Positions 11,252 to 21,836 of a DNA stretch of 64,000 nt are shown here, one piece after another. A model generated the notes under the pieces. It made no database searches, was not told the DNA's origin, and saw nothing but the letters and a program-made list of their open reading frames with translations. The translations under genes and the position numbers were made by a program. This DNA is from Meconema thalassinum (taxonomy: Eukaryota > Arthropoda > Insecta > Orthoptera > Tettigoniidae), in assembly GCA_946902985.2 (NCBI GenBank), contig OX336393.1, positions 128,058,533 to 128,122,532 of the forward strand. The letters are read 5' to 3'. How positions within the stretch are numbered: the first letter of the stretch is position 1; each line of letters starts with the position of its first letter.

Positions 11252-11496
11252 TAAGATGATGATAATTCTTCTTTTAAGAGGATATGGAATAACATATCTT
11301 TCCAATGTTAAATTTGTTTGATTCATGTTCGTTTTCCTCAGAATCAAATAAAGGTATGATAATCAAACTTATGTCACATTTCAATCAAACCTTATTTGAC
11401 TTACTAATGGAGCGCTTTTTATATTCAAGTTCAGGGAAGTCAGAAATTAATATTATTTTAATGTTCGACGATATCGAAATGTAAATACAGTATTAT

Positions 11497-11605
11497 ATGT
11501 CAGATAACTGTATCATAATGAGGCTCATTAAAATACTGCTTTTCATTATGATACAGGTTTTCCTTGCACATGCGCTCAAAATCCAACATGTCTGGCATGA
11601 TTTAC
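11497..11605 (+). repeat. MITE-like palindromic repeat, copy 2
   Basis: Inverse copy of 66-215. Arms AACTGTATCATAATG (11506-11520) and CATTATGATACAG (11543-11555), followed by CATGCGCTCAAAATCCAACA. Copies differ in the loop and in a 50-base segment. Confidence 0.6.
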
Positions 11606-11960
11606 ATGATTTGAAAGTTGACATTGTAGCCTATATTGGATCAACCATTGTAGTTACAATCCCAAACACAAAGACAAAATCATCACGAGCCTTTACAGTA
11701 ACAGGAAAATACTACGAAATTTGCATGAAATTTAGGAATCTACTTCCAGAAGTTTGCAACACACCATCCTTGTTTAGTCCGTGGCAAAAGCCAACCCTGG
11801 AGGGTAAACGATAACGAAATAAATATATAAATTAACTTTTGTTTTCGTTTGAACTTATAAAAATAGATAATTTCGCTCATATTTGAACTTTCGTTGTGGT
11901 AGCTACAAAAGCAAACTTTATTAGGTAAAACTATTTTTTCTTTCATTTGTTAGGTATGCC
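11606..11960. other. Unannotated intronic sequence
   Basis: No recognisable repeat or coding signal. Confidence 0.3.
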
Positions 11961-11964
11961 ATAT

Positions 11965-14900
11965 TGTGCCCTTTTTGCAAGAAATATGCCAATCACAGTA
12001 TACCAGCGTAGCTCAATTCGGAAATTTCGGGGCAGTGGTAAGTTCCCCCACTCTGTGACTCCCATATTTTGGATTAATTAGAGGATACACTTGCAAAAAT
12101 AACAACAAAATCAACTCCTATTTTAAACATATTTAATTAATAAAATTAATGGCGCTACAAACACTTTAACAATTTAATTACTGACCCATAATCATCTACT
12201 TGTTCCAAATGAACAAGGAATCACAAATATAATAAAACAAATATTGTATTTAAAATATGTGGTTTCCACATAAACCAACAATTCCTACTTAGTCTTACTT
12301 CCATAAAGCATTAACAGTAAGTTTTATATAACTCCGAGCTCTTTTGGCTCCATACTTTATATAATAATGGTGTCCTTCTTGTACACCTCAAACACTATCC
12401 TTTATATCTTCTTAATTCTCAAAAACAAATTTATAATTACATTTAAAATTTATGTTAATTATCTAACTCAATATTTTGGGCATGTCCACACATTCAGTTG
12501 TTATCATCTCTCTTTATTTTCACAAATATATTAAGGTAATCAGGAAATCAATTGTGTACTCCAGAGCGTGAAGATACTTGACACAGTCAAAAAACTATAG
12601 TTACTCCCGAAACTTAGTTGCCTTCAATTAACTCGTGGAATCCTACGTCCATACATCATTACAATAGGGATTGTTATTTATCTCTTATATTTTATAAGAC
12701 CATTATCATATAAGAAACTACGATCTGAACAGGCAAACGAAAATATCAATCTACAAGGACCTCGGTTCAACGCCCGGGTCGTTAACAACTTTAAACACTC
12801 CTGGTGTATTCATTTCTCTTTACAACATCTTACGAGACGGTTTCTGGTCCCTCTCGTTCTAAGAGAGCTAGACCCTTCCACTCGGGCGCGATTTATGACA
12901 CGGAGGGTGACGGCGACTCCCTGTCTAACCCACGTTAATAGCTTATTTCCAAGGCTTTCAAAACAGACCTTCACATTATATTCAGTTCTGGGGAGAGACC
13001 GGGCTTTACTGTACCGTACTCATTCAAACAACTATTCTTTTGGTTCAAAGACCACTTTCGTAACCTTGGCATTTATTAATTATGAGAGGGTCCTCATTGA
13101 TTGGGAAGATTAATACACATTCAACGACGAAGAATTAAGGGGCTTTTATCATAAGAAGATTCTGCATTCGAATCTCTTCACGTGCCTCGGGAACCATTCC
13201 CTTACAGAGGACTTATACAAAATGCGATTTAAAGTCGGCCGTGGCCCATATGACATACGCTCAATAATACCATATATTAGCTCCCTTTCAAATACATACA
13301 CAATGCCTCGTGATACTACGTCACAAATAGAGGACTTATACAATTATCAATTCACTGCAATCAACTACCCTCCATAAGTAATCTACCAAGTATTTTAACC
13401 TCAACGCGTTCCTAGCGTGACATTTTAATATTATTGGCGCTCTTTTGCGCTATGCATTATTTTAAGCCGAATTGTCTCCCCAAGAACTGATAAATCTCAT
13501 TAGTAACAATTCATATTATTTTAATTCTTATATTAATCCTTTCCGTTGCCGATAAATCGCTCCCTTTTAAAATATTCCATTGAACATTATATCTTACACA
13601 TATGTTAAGGCTTTAACGCTCTTATGTTCACATCAATTTATTTGATCTTTATTTAATATTTCCATATTTAGTTATTATTATTATCTTTATTCTTTACACA
13701 AGCTCAAAAGCTATTTCTTTCATATTTCAACTTTACTTTATTTGAATATCTTTCATGATAATTACTGATATTTCGCTTGCTCTTATGACATTTGTTAAAT
13801 ACATTAACATTTTATTCAATTATTTCCTCTACGGGATTTATTCTTTACATAATCATTTATAATTTCTCAAATTTTCTATTATTGTTCAGACCGCGTTCTT
13901 GCTTATTCAGTATTTATTTCTTAAAACACATCCCTTTTACTCAAAAACTCCGGTGGATTTGTACACAACCAATCTCTGACACCAAAATAGAATGCAATTC
14001 AGTACTCACATGTTATTAAGATCGTCCCATGATCTTTATTCTTGTGCGGTGCTTCATTTTGGGCCCACTTTGAACTTTTTACTCCATATTAAAGGAATTC
14101 ATCTTATGTATAAACACTTTTTGACATATATTTAAAACACTTAATATTGACGACATTTTTATACACTGATGTGTCCCTTTTGAACACATAATAAACACTA
14201 AAAATATTAATTTAACACACAATCTTGATAATTTTTACACTTCACAATTCTTGATCACTAGGCCGTATTTCTGAGCCTATCACACGTGACCTTCTTAATT
14301 TCCCGTTTCCAAGGGTGAAATTTATTCGATGTCGGCTTCCTATCCTGCAGAATAACGAAAGTCTCGAAACATCTACTGTTCCCTGGAAATCCAAATTCTT
14401 CTACTCCTATCCTGGATGACCGGCTATTTATCTAGCTTGAACGGCTTCTTTATAGATCTGTTTATCGATCCTAGCGAAAGTCTATTCGGATCGAGGTCTC
14501 CTCAATGACCTATAGATTTAGTCTATAGCAGCTAGTATTTCTCAAGTCTAGTACTTTTAGAATAGTTCGCCTGCTTTCTGGAGATAATGTTTATAGTCTC
14601 CTATCTTCTCTATTTGATCGGTTCTAACACTCCTACGTTTCTGACATACGTTCCGAACCTTATTCTGTTCTTCCCTTTTTGGGTTCTTTAATTTAAATAC
14701 CAGTTTATCTTTCTGGTAAGGTACTTCCGTACGTTATGATCTATTTGTTCGTCTAATTAACGACCTATCGCCTTTAAGTCCGACGTTCGCGGCCTGCTCT
14801 GACTATATCTTACGAACTTTCACTATAACTTGTATACAGTCGGGCCTAAATCCTGTAACTAGGATTTTTCTACTCTTTCAATACGGCGATACTTTAAATT

Positions 14901-15931
14901 TTCTTCTTGACCACTCCTTATGGAGGCAAGCAAGTCTTTAATACTGCGACGCCTATGGCTATCGGATATTACTTCTGCGGTGTAACACAGTATTTCTCCC
15001 CTCAAGGAGTACTGGTAACTGTCTTCGGTGTTACGCAGAGTTACGCCCCAAACGGCTGTCTGAATACTGATGTGCTGTGATGTAGTCTTACGCCCCTCAC
15101 GGGCTGTCGGAAACTGCTTGCGTAGTAACACCCTCACGGGTTGTCAGAATAACTGCATTCGGTGTTTGATGTAGCCTAGTGACGTGCCCTCAGGCCGTTT
15201 GAAACTGCATGATTGGCTTGGTGAAGCCCGAAGCTTTATACTATTTTACTACAAAAAAATAAGACTCTAGCCTTTTCTGTGGTCAACTTCTAAAATAATG
15301 GTGCCACAAATATAAAAATTATACCTTCCGAAAGCCCGTCTTCTCAATGTCAAATAATCTCATTGCCCCTAAGAATCGATCGTGCAATTCGGAGATATTA
15401 ATTAATTTCTCGTCCTCAGAGGTGTGGGTGTTGCATTTCTTTTGCTCTCTCCCCTCCACACAGGCTTCGGTAATTCCCCAATGACGTCGTCTTGCGTTGG
15501 CAGTTTTTTCCTGCGCAATTATTAAATGGTTTCTCTTTACTGAAAAATCTCTCATTCAAAATGATTCACTGTACTGTACTTGTTTACTCATTATTATACT
15601 TGTAAACGGGTTAATTTTAATTATTCCTCTCCTGGCGCATAAGCGGTGTTGTCAATTTCCAGCAACGTCAGCTCGAATTCCGATTCAGGCCTCCTTGTCT
15701 AATCGTTGGAAAGTTCCACTCGGTTATTAATACTCGTGACTCGCTCCCTTCAGAATGTCAAGAGGGATGATATCATCCTCTTGAACACCTGGTCCTCGTT
15801 AGTTGCACAACCTTATACTGGCCTCCTAGCTTGATCTTTCTTAAAGTTACATTAGAAACTGTACGTTTCTTTGATTTCTTCCTCAAATGCATGGATTCGA
15901 CCATCCATGGACCTGATGGCACATGGGTTCA
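11965..15931. mobile_element. ~4 kb TG...CA non-coding element (giant solo-LTR-like), copy 1
   Basis: Starts TGTGCCCTTTTTGCAAGAAA and ends CACATGGGTTCA. ATAT lies directly outside both ends (11961-11964 and 15932-15935). A homologous copy spans 21837-25759 in the same orientation, collinear throughout with many small indels. No long ORF, no internal direct terminal repeats and no coding motif. TG...CA ends plus a 4-base duplication are what a solo LTR would leave, but nearly 4 kb is very long for one. A degenerate tandem block with CCTCACGGGCTGTC phrases occupies about 14990-15215. Other possibilities are a non-autonomous LTR derivative or an unknown transposon class. Confidence 0.75.
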
Positions 15932-15935
15932 ATAT

Positions 15936-16345
15936 CAAAGTCAAACATACAGAACCCAGAATCAAAATTCGTGTATACTTGAGTAATTCCTACCCTGACA
16001 TGCTCCAGGTCTTATCTCGCCACTTAATACCTTCGAGTTTGTCTTTTGGCCCGCAGATTTATAAATGTATTTGGCCCTATGGAAAAATGTGTGATGACCT
16101 CCCCTCCCTGACTTCGAGAAAATAAGGAGGAACAATTCCCTTTTCAAGTTGTTAGGCGTGCTTTATAAGTTAGTTTCTTATACACATTGCCATTCCGATT
16201 ACTGTTTCTTTTACAGTTCAATCCACCATTTTCTGCCGGTGAGTTCTGGATGCGCACCCTGTGAGCCTCATATTCTGGGGCATGCGCATTGATGCGTAAA
16301 ATGTCAGTCGTGTGGAGAGTATTACCGTGTCAAAAAATTACGTCT
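15936..16345. other. Unannotated intronic sequence
   Basis: Not shared with the second 4 kb copy, so outside that element. No coding or repeat signal recognised. Confidence 0.3.
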
Positions 16346-16360
16346 CGCGAGCAAAAACTC

Positions 16361-17850
16361 GTGTGCATTTTTCGTGCACAGTCGGAAAGTTTCGGCATCG
16401 CTCGGGATTCCTGGAACAGCAAAGAGCAACAGACAAGAGACAAAACTCAGCAATTCTTCTAGGTTTGTGCCGTGTCTTGTGTGGGGTTTCGCCTAGGACA
16501 CCAAGCTGGCTCATCGGCGGGCTCTTGGTGTCCCCGCCCGGAACCCCACAGGAGTAACGAACTGCGCGCCACCTCCCTTTATATTAGGTGCAACTGCACC
16601 ACTCGACTGCGAGAACTAAAAGCTCAAGCAGCCTTAACCTCCCTATGATGCTTCTAAAAAGATGGTTTATTGACTTTCACGGCCGGTGAATTAAAACTCA
16701 GCAATTCTTCTAGGTTTGTTCCGTGTCTTGTGTGGGGTTTCGCCTAGGACACCAAGCTGGCTCATCGGCGGGCTCTTGGTGTCCCCGCCCGGACCCCCAC
16801 AGGAATGACGAACTGCGCGCCACCTCCCTTTATATTAGGTGCAACTACACCACTTGACTGCGAGAACTAAAAGCTCAAGCAGCCTTAACCTCCCTATGAT
16901 GCTTCCAAAACGATGGTATATTGGCTTTCACGGCCGGTGAATTAAAACTCAGCAATTCTTCTAGGTTCGTGCCGTGTCTTGTGTGGGGTTTCGCCTAGGA
17001 CACCAAGCTGGCTCATCGGCGGGCTCTTGGTGTCCCCGCCCGGACCCCCACAGGAGTAACGAACTGCGCGCCACCTCCCTTTATTTTAGGTGCAACTGCA
17101 CCACTCGACTGCGAGAACTAAAAGCTCAAGCAGCCTTAACCTCCCTATGAAGGCTTCCAAAAAGATGGTATATTGGCTTTCACGGCCGGTGAATTAAAAC
17201 TCAGCAATTCTTCTAGGTTTGTGTCGTGTCTTGTGTGGGGTTTCGCCTAGGACACCAAGCTGGCTCATCGGCGGGCTCTTGGTGTCCCCGCCCGGACACT
17301 CCACTTCCAAGTTCTGTAACATTATGGATCCGAGGAATCCAACATGGAGGATAAAATTCGCTGTTGATTCGCATTATTAACGCAAAATTGTCATGAAATT
17401 TGCTCTAGGCTAAGTAAATTTCAAAACATACCAGGCGCAGAATGAATGCATTCCAATGGGTATTTAAGAACTAACAGACATAATTCGACATTTAGCCATA
17501 CAGAATAAGATGGGCAATAATAACCTCACAATTTCGAAGGTAATGCGTAACTTACCATTGGTATCGAGCCTGCTCAGTAACCAAAGGGTTTCGGGTTCAA
17601 TTTTTCTTCTTTTATGTGGCAGAAATGTAAGTTATGTTCCCCTAAATTCAGTGTAGACCCTCCAACATTTTTGGTTGATACAATATTGACCCAGAATCCA
17701 GACCTGCCTCTTTCAATGCGCATGCGTAAGTTGGTACAGAATTTGAATGTGGAGTGTTTCGTGTCTGTTGCCCTATGCTGCTCAAATAATCCCGAGCGAT
17801 GCCGAAACATTCCGACAGTGCACGAAAAATGCACAGGCGTTTGTGGTCGC
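16361..17850. repeat. Inverted repeat enclosing a satellite array
   Basis: Arms of roughly 85 bases at 16361-16446 and 17752-17845 are reverse complements with scattered changes. Shared phrases are GTGCATTTTTCGTGCAC, TTTCGGCATCGCTCGGGATT and AGAGCAACAGACA. Between them lie the 251-base tandem units (16442-17303) and about 450 bases of other sequence. This could be a foldback transposon that has captured or grown a satellite. Confidence 0.65.
16442..17303 (+). repeat. Tandem array of a 251-base GC-rich unit (~3.4 copies)
   Basis: Units start AAAACTCAGCAATTCTTCTA at 16442, 16693, 16944 and 17196 (periods 251, 251 and 252) and are nearly identical. Each contains a strong hairpin: outer stem TGTGGGGTT/AACCCCACA and inner stem GACACCAAG/CTTGGTGTC (in unit 1 at 16480-16550). 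The last unit stops after the hairpin. GC content is much higher than in the surrounding intron. Confidence 0.9.
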
Positions 17851-18175
17851 GACACGTATTGTCTGCTCGCCAGGAGAAGTCAGCTTGGTTTGAACTGCAG
17901 ATACCTTCCCGCATACTGCAAACTGCGCATTCAAAAAACATCAAGTCAGTCACTGCCAGCTTTATTCATTCACGCCTTCTTTATTTGTCCTCTGTACTCT
18001 GCAAACGGGAAAAGTGGCAAGGGTCCTACAAGCTGGATGAACAACAAGCACTATGGGGAAGGTAGCCTAACTGACTGTCGATGTGATTAGGTCAGGAATA
18101 GTCAGACCGCACATGCGCACAGACGAACCCTCACTCCCCTTCGCAGCGTGTCTTACTGACTTCTTATGGCGCGCA
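17851..18175. other. Unannotated intronic sequence between two inverted repeats
   Basis: Open frames here (17614-18090 +, 17648-17953 -) overlap the inverted arm and show no protein family signal. Confidence 0.3.
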
Positions 18176-19065
18176 GACAATCAGTGTGTCACAATCGTGC
18201 TCTGAACTCACAAGGGAAGTATCTGGTAAGATAGGTCGAAACCTATCTTGAAAAATTGTGGACGCAATCGTTGTACTATAAGAGTACATCGTGCGGAAAA
18301 TCAGCACCCAGATTGAACTGCAAGGCTCCGAAATAATGTGGCCAGTCACTCATATAAAACAATGGAAGCTAGCGAGTACCGTGCATGTTGGAATAGACAG
18401 CCCTGATCGCCCAAGCACTCAAGGCCGGTGAGAAGGAGCTACACCCTCCAGTCGGCATATACAGGCCGGACGTTTGTTTTAGACGATTGCCCTTGACCTT
18501 GAAGCCTGCGGGTGAGCCTGTAAACAGTCACTCTCTCACCCTATCGCTTCACATTTTTCAACACCGATCTGATGTAATGGAATTCCAGACTTGAGCACGT
18601 GGCGACACCGACTTGCAGACAGTACAGTTAATATCGAAGTATTGTGTGACGCGGAAGTACACGTTACGTATTTACGAACAGAACGTCATTATATTTGCCA
18701 ATGACTATACTTCAGTAGGAGCTTTGTCAATCATCGGACCGCCTGCGGCAGCTGATAACAACACAGGTACTGCAGTAACTCGCCTCCAGGCTTCCATTAA
18801 GATTGTTCACTCGTCTAAAACAAACGTCCGGCCTGTACGCCCCGCCTCGCTACTATTCCGAGTACCACAGGGATGTCCAGGTCCTCCAGCTGTCATGCTT
18901 GTGTAACAGGATGTCAGGTACTATTTCGGAGCCTTGCAGATCAATCTGGCGGCTGATTTTCCGCTCGTTGTCCTCTTAAAGTACAACGATTGCGTCCACA
19001 AATTTTCAAGATAGGTTTCGACCCATCTTACCCGATACTTCCCTTGTCAGCAGCACAAGCTCTCA
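18176..19065. repeat. Foldback repeat (long inverted repeat, ~0.9 kb)
   Basis: Outer arms about 18200-18340 and 18922-19050 share, in reverse complement, TTTTCAAGATAGGTTTCGAC-like and CAACGATTGCGTCCACAA blocks. An inner perfect arm lies at 18461-18486 against 18811-18837 (ACAGGCCGGACGTTTG, then TTTTAGACGA). The left outer arm also holds a small palindrome AAGATAGGT/ACCTATCTT (18229-18249). The spacer (about 18490-18800) has no coding signal. It ends roughly 130 bases before the exon at 19196. Confidence 0.8.
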
Positions 19066-19195
19066 GCGCCTCCAGTGAGCTAAACTCCTCGACTCACTTC
19101 AATGCGCTAGCTGTAATGGGCACCGGCAGGAAACGGTGGAACAAACTGTACTTGTCCCAGTCATATCGCAGAAACTAGCATTTGTGTTCTTACAG

Positions 19196-19360
19196 TTGGT
19201 GCTCAACTCGATGCACAAATACCAACCGAGGATCCATCTGGTGAAGCGAAGCGACTCCACGGCGGCGCAGTCCGTCACCGACCTTGAATGCGAGGAGTTC
19301 AAGACGTTCATCTTCCCTGAGTCTGTATTCACCGCAGTCACGGCCTATCAGAACCAGCTG
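19196..19360 (+). CDS. H15/mid: H15/midline (TBX20 class): second visible exon, T-box core
   Basis: Exactly 55 codons, phase 0 at both ends. It starts LVLNSMHKYQPRIHLVKR and ends FTAVTAYQNQL, both near-invariant T-box blocks that pack against DNA and form part of the dimer surface. The segment between (about 25 residues, containing FKTFIFPESVF) matches the TBX20 layout. The acceptor follows a pyrimidine tract (GTGTTCTTACAG) and the donor is GTAAGT. It continues the exon ending at 10538 after an 8.66 kb intron. A foldback repeat ends about 140 bases upstream of the acceptor. Open reading beyond the donor (VSLVLY, stop) is intronic read-through and not protein. Confidence 0.96.
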
Positions 19361-20004
19361 GTAAGTCTTGTATTATACTGAACTCCAATCAAAGAAACAA
19401 ATCTGTACAAGGGAACAATATCATTCATGTGCTTTAATACTAAACATATACCGGAAATGCTATGGTCCAAATGTAAATACTAGTGCTGCCAACATAGGCC
19501 CGTATATTATAGTAATATTGTGAATTAGGTGGTTAGAAAGTGTTGATTTATGAATTTTAAGACAAGTAGCCTCTACACTTCATTAAGGAACCTTTGTTTA
19601 AATTCATATTTTACTTTAATTGCTTCAATACGTAGCTTAATTTAGTGTCCTCTATCACCATACAAAATTTCAGCTTAATTGTAGCAGTTGTGTCAGAGAG
19701 AGTGCATGCCAGTGAAATACCTCGCGCCACCATGTTGGATTGATATTGTAACTTTCAGTCGGTCTACACGAAATAATTACAATTACTCGAATATGTAAAA
19801 AAAACTGAAATAAATTACATGTGATTGAGATATATATTGTTATGGACTATTGAAGAAGGTGAAAACTAAGGGATGACATGTTTCGCTCGTCATGCGAGCA
19901 TCATCAGATCCAAACCTTTAAGACAAATAGCTGTACAACACACTACCAAACCTATAGAGACACCCACAGACGGTCTCTTCAAAAAGAAAAAAGAAAACAA
20001 ACAA
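19361..20004. other. Intron 2 start; repeat fragments
   Basis: Contains a phrase (CTCTATCACCATACAAAATT TCAG) similar to one near 44850, and the hairpin motif at 19880-19906 listed separately. Nothing coding. Confidence 0.4.
19880..19906 (-). other. CUGANGA / hairpin / GAAAC motif, site 1
   Basis: On the minus strand: CTGATGA, T, GCTCG, CATGA, CGAGC, GAAAC. A perfect 5-base stem separates two boxes that resemble the hammerhead ribozyme core, with one extra base before the stem. Function unproven. Confidence 0.45.
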
Positions 20005-21140
20005 GAAGTTCCGTGATGAACTAAAGAGCCTACTTTTCTTAAAATTTAAGATTCATGCCAATGATTAATCTACCTATATGGACCTATCTAGAATAATGAC
20101 GAAATTAAGTTGCTAAAATCGGAATTTCTAATTAGTTCGAAATACTGTATACCTGGCATAATGTAGCCTAATAGAGCACTACAGTTGGCAGCCCTGGTGA
20201 CTGAATATATTCTTAGTTCCATCTCTTAAGGTAGAGAACACAAAATTTGGTTGAAGTCCAATGGATAGCATGGACGTTACAAGCAGCTAAACATTGGATC
20301 TAACAGCGAGCGTAAAATCATGTTGGCAACAATGTCATGCATGTATTGGTCAGAAATAATCTGATATAATATGATCTATTGTTGTGCCAATTTTGAATGA
20401 AATCCATTAGTTAGTATAGAAGTTACATGCATTTTAAAATTGGCCCTATCAGCAGGCTTAGAATCAAATTGGCAGCACTGAGGTATATTGGATGCTCCAA
20501 ATTAATCTAGAAAGCCAGGTACTATACGTGTGCAAAGTTTAGAGCTATTGGCTTGCATACTTTCTGATATATTGATATTAGGGTAACAAAAATAGAGACA
20601 GCATTTATTAACAGTTGGCAGCCCTGGTTGCTCTTAAAAATACGCTCAGTCTTATCTGTTTATGTACACATAGCACATACGAAATTTGGTTGAATTCCAA
20701 TTGATAGTGTAGAAGTTATATTCATTTAAAAATTGGACATATCAGCAGGCTTATAATCATTTTGGCTACACTGCCATGTATGGCCTCCTGGAAATTAAAT
20801 TGATATATTATTATCTATACGTGTGTCAATTTTGAAATAGCTCCCATTCATACCTTTCATGATATCTAACATGGAGCTAAAATTTTAATTGCGATTTTTC
20901 AGCTGTTGGTAGCACTGACATCATTTTCAAATACGGCATTGAGATATTCAGGTATCTCCTACAAAATTTTGTTTCGATTTCTGCAGCCGTTTAGGAGTGG
21001 ATAGGGGGACACACACACACAGCCAGACAGACAGAAGGACAGATAGACAGACAGAAAGACAGACAGACACACATTTGCCCGGATCGATCTCATAAGTCTA
21101 CTCTTTCCCCATTTTTCCAAAATGTGAAAAGTAGGCTGAC
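20005..21140 (+). repeat. 1.1-1.4 kb dispersed repeat, copy C
   Basis: Inverse of copies A and B. Starts ACAAGAAGTTCCGTGA, contains GTTGGCAGCCCTGG blocks, a CA/GACA tract at about 21005-21070, CGGATCGATCTCATAAGTCT, and the terminal hairpin ending AAAAGTAGGCTGA. Confidence 0.75.
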
Positions 21141-21448
21141 AACGTTAGAAAACTTAGTAGGGCCTAAGTGTGGTAATTATTAGACTACTGATAAATGTTA
21201 AAGCATTAAGCATCCGAAAAGAGAACTATTTATTTTAATGTTACAAAACATCGGAATGACGATTCCATCCACAAAACAGTCTTCCTCCCCCAACTACTGT
21301 TCCTGTGATACACAGCAAAAAGTCCTAAACTACTTTAGAATAGTAAACTAATATGTGGAAATGACCCGCAATTACTCGGCTGTGCTGATAGTAAAAAACT
21401 ATAACTACAACATACGAAATAGTGTTTGTGTACTGTCATTGTGTTTAG

Positions 21449-21836
21449 AAGCTTCGGTGGCTTAGTCGGTAGCATGCTGAGCTTTTATGCCCAAGGTTGC
21501 GGGTTCAAACCCGGCCGAAGTCGTCGGATTTTTTCAGAGTGTTAAAAATCCCTCAGTATGCCTTCCTTCGGAGGGGAAGTAAAGCCAGCGGTCCCATGTC
21601 ATAGATTTATGGCATCAAAAATAACCTGCCACTAATTACACGTGTGTGAGGCTAAATTATAGGTTAGATTTGACTAAAGCTCTTAGGTTCCAACGTTCGT
21701 CACGAGGAGCCGACTGCGGTGGCATCTAGTAACCAAGTTCAACTCTAGTTGTCGTTTAAGGTGGCGTTTGGTAGCAAAAGTAGGAACTACTTGAAAATTG
21801 CAGTCCTTACTCGAATTAAAAACAGATAACACATAC
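21449..21836 (+). repeat. SINE S1 (AACC-tailed), 5' part, split by a 4 kb insertion
   Basis: tRNA-like head GCTTCGGTGGCTTAGTCGG with GCGGGTTCAAACCCGGCC, then the family body (CCTTCCTTCGGAGGGGAAG, ATTTATGGCAT). It breaks at ...GATAACACATAC; the remaining 3' part resumes at 25764. The uninterrupted order is seen at 31190. Confidence 0.88.

Noticed and set aside
17574..18090. Overlapping frames of 93-158 codons on both strands
   Set aside because: They are generated by the GC-rich inverted arm; the same peptide appears from the opposite arm at 16312, so this is repeat DNA and not a gene.
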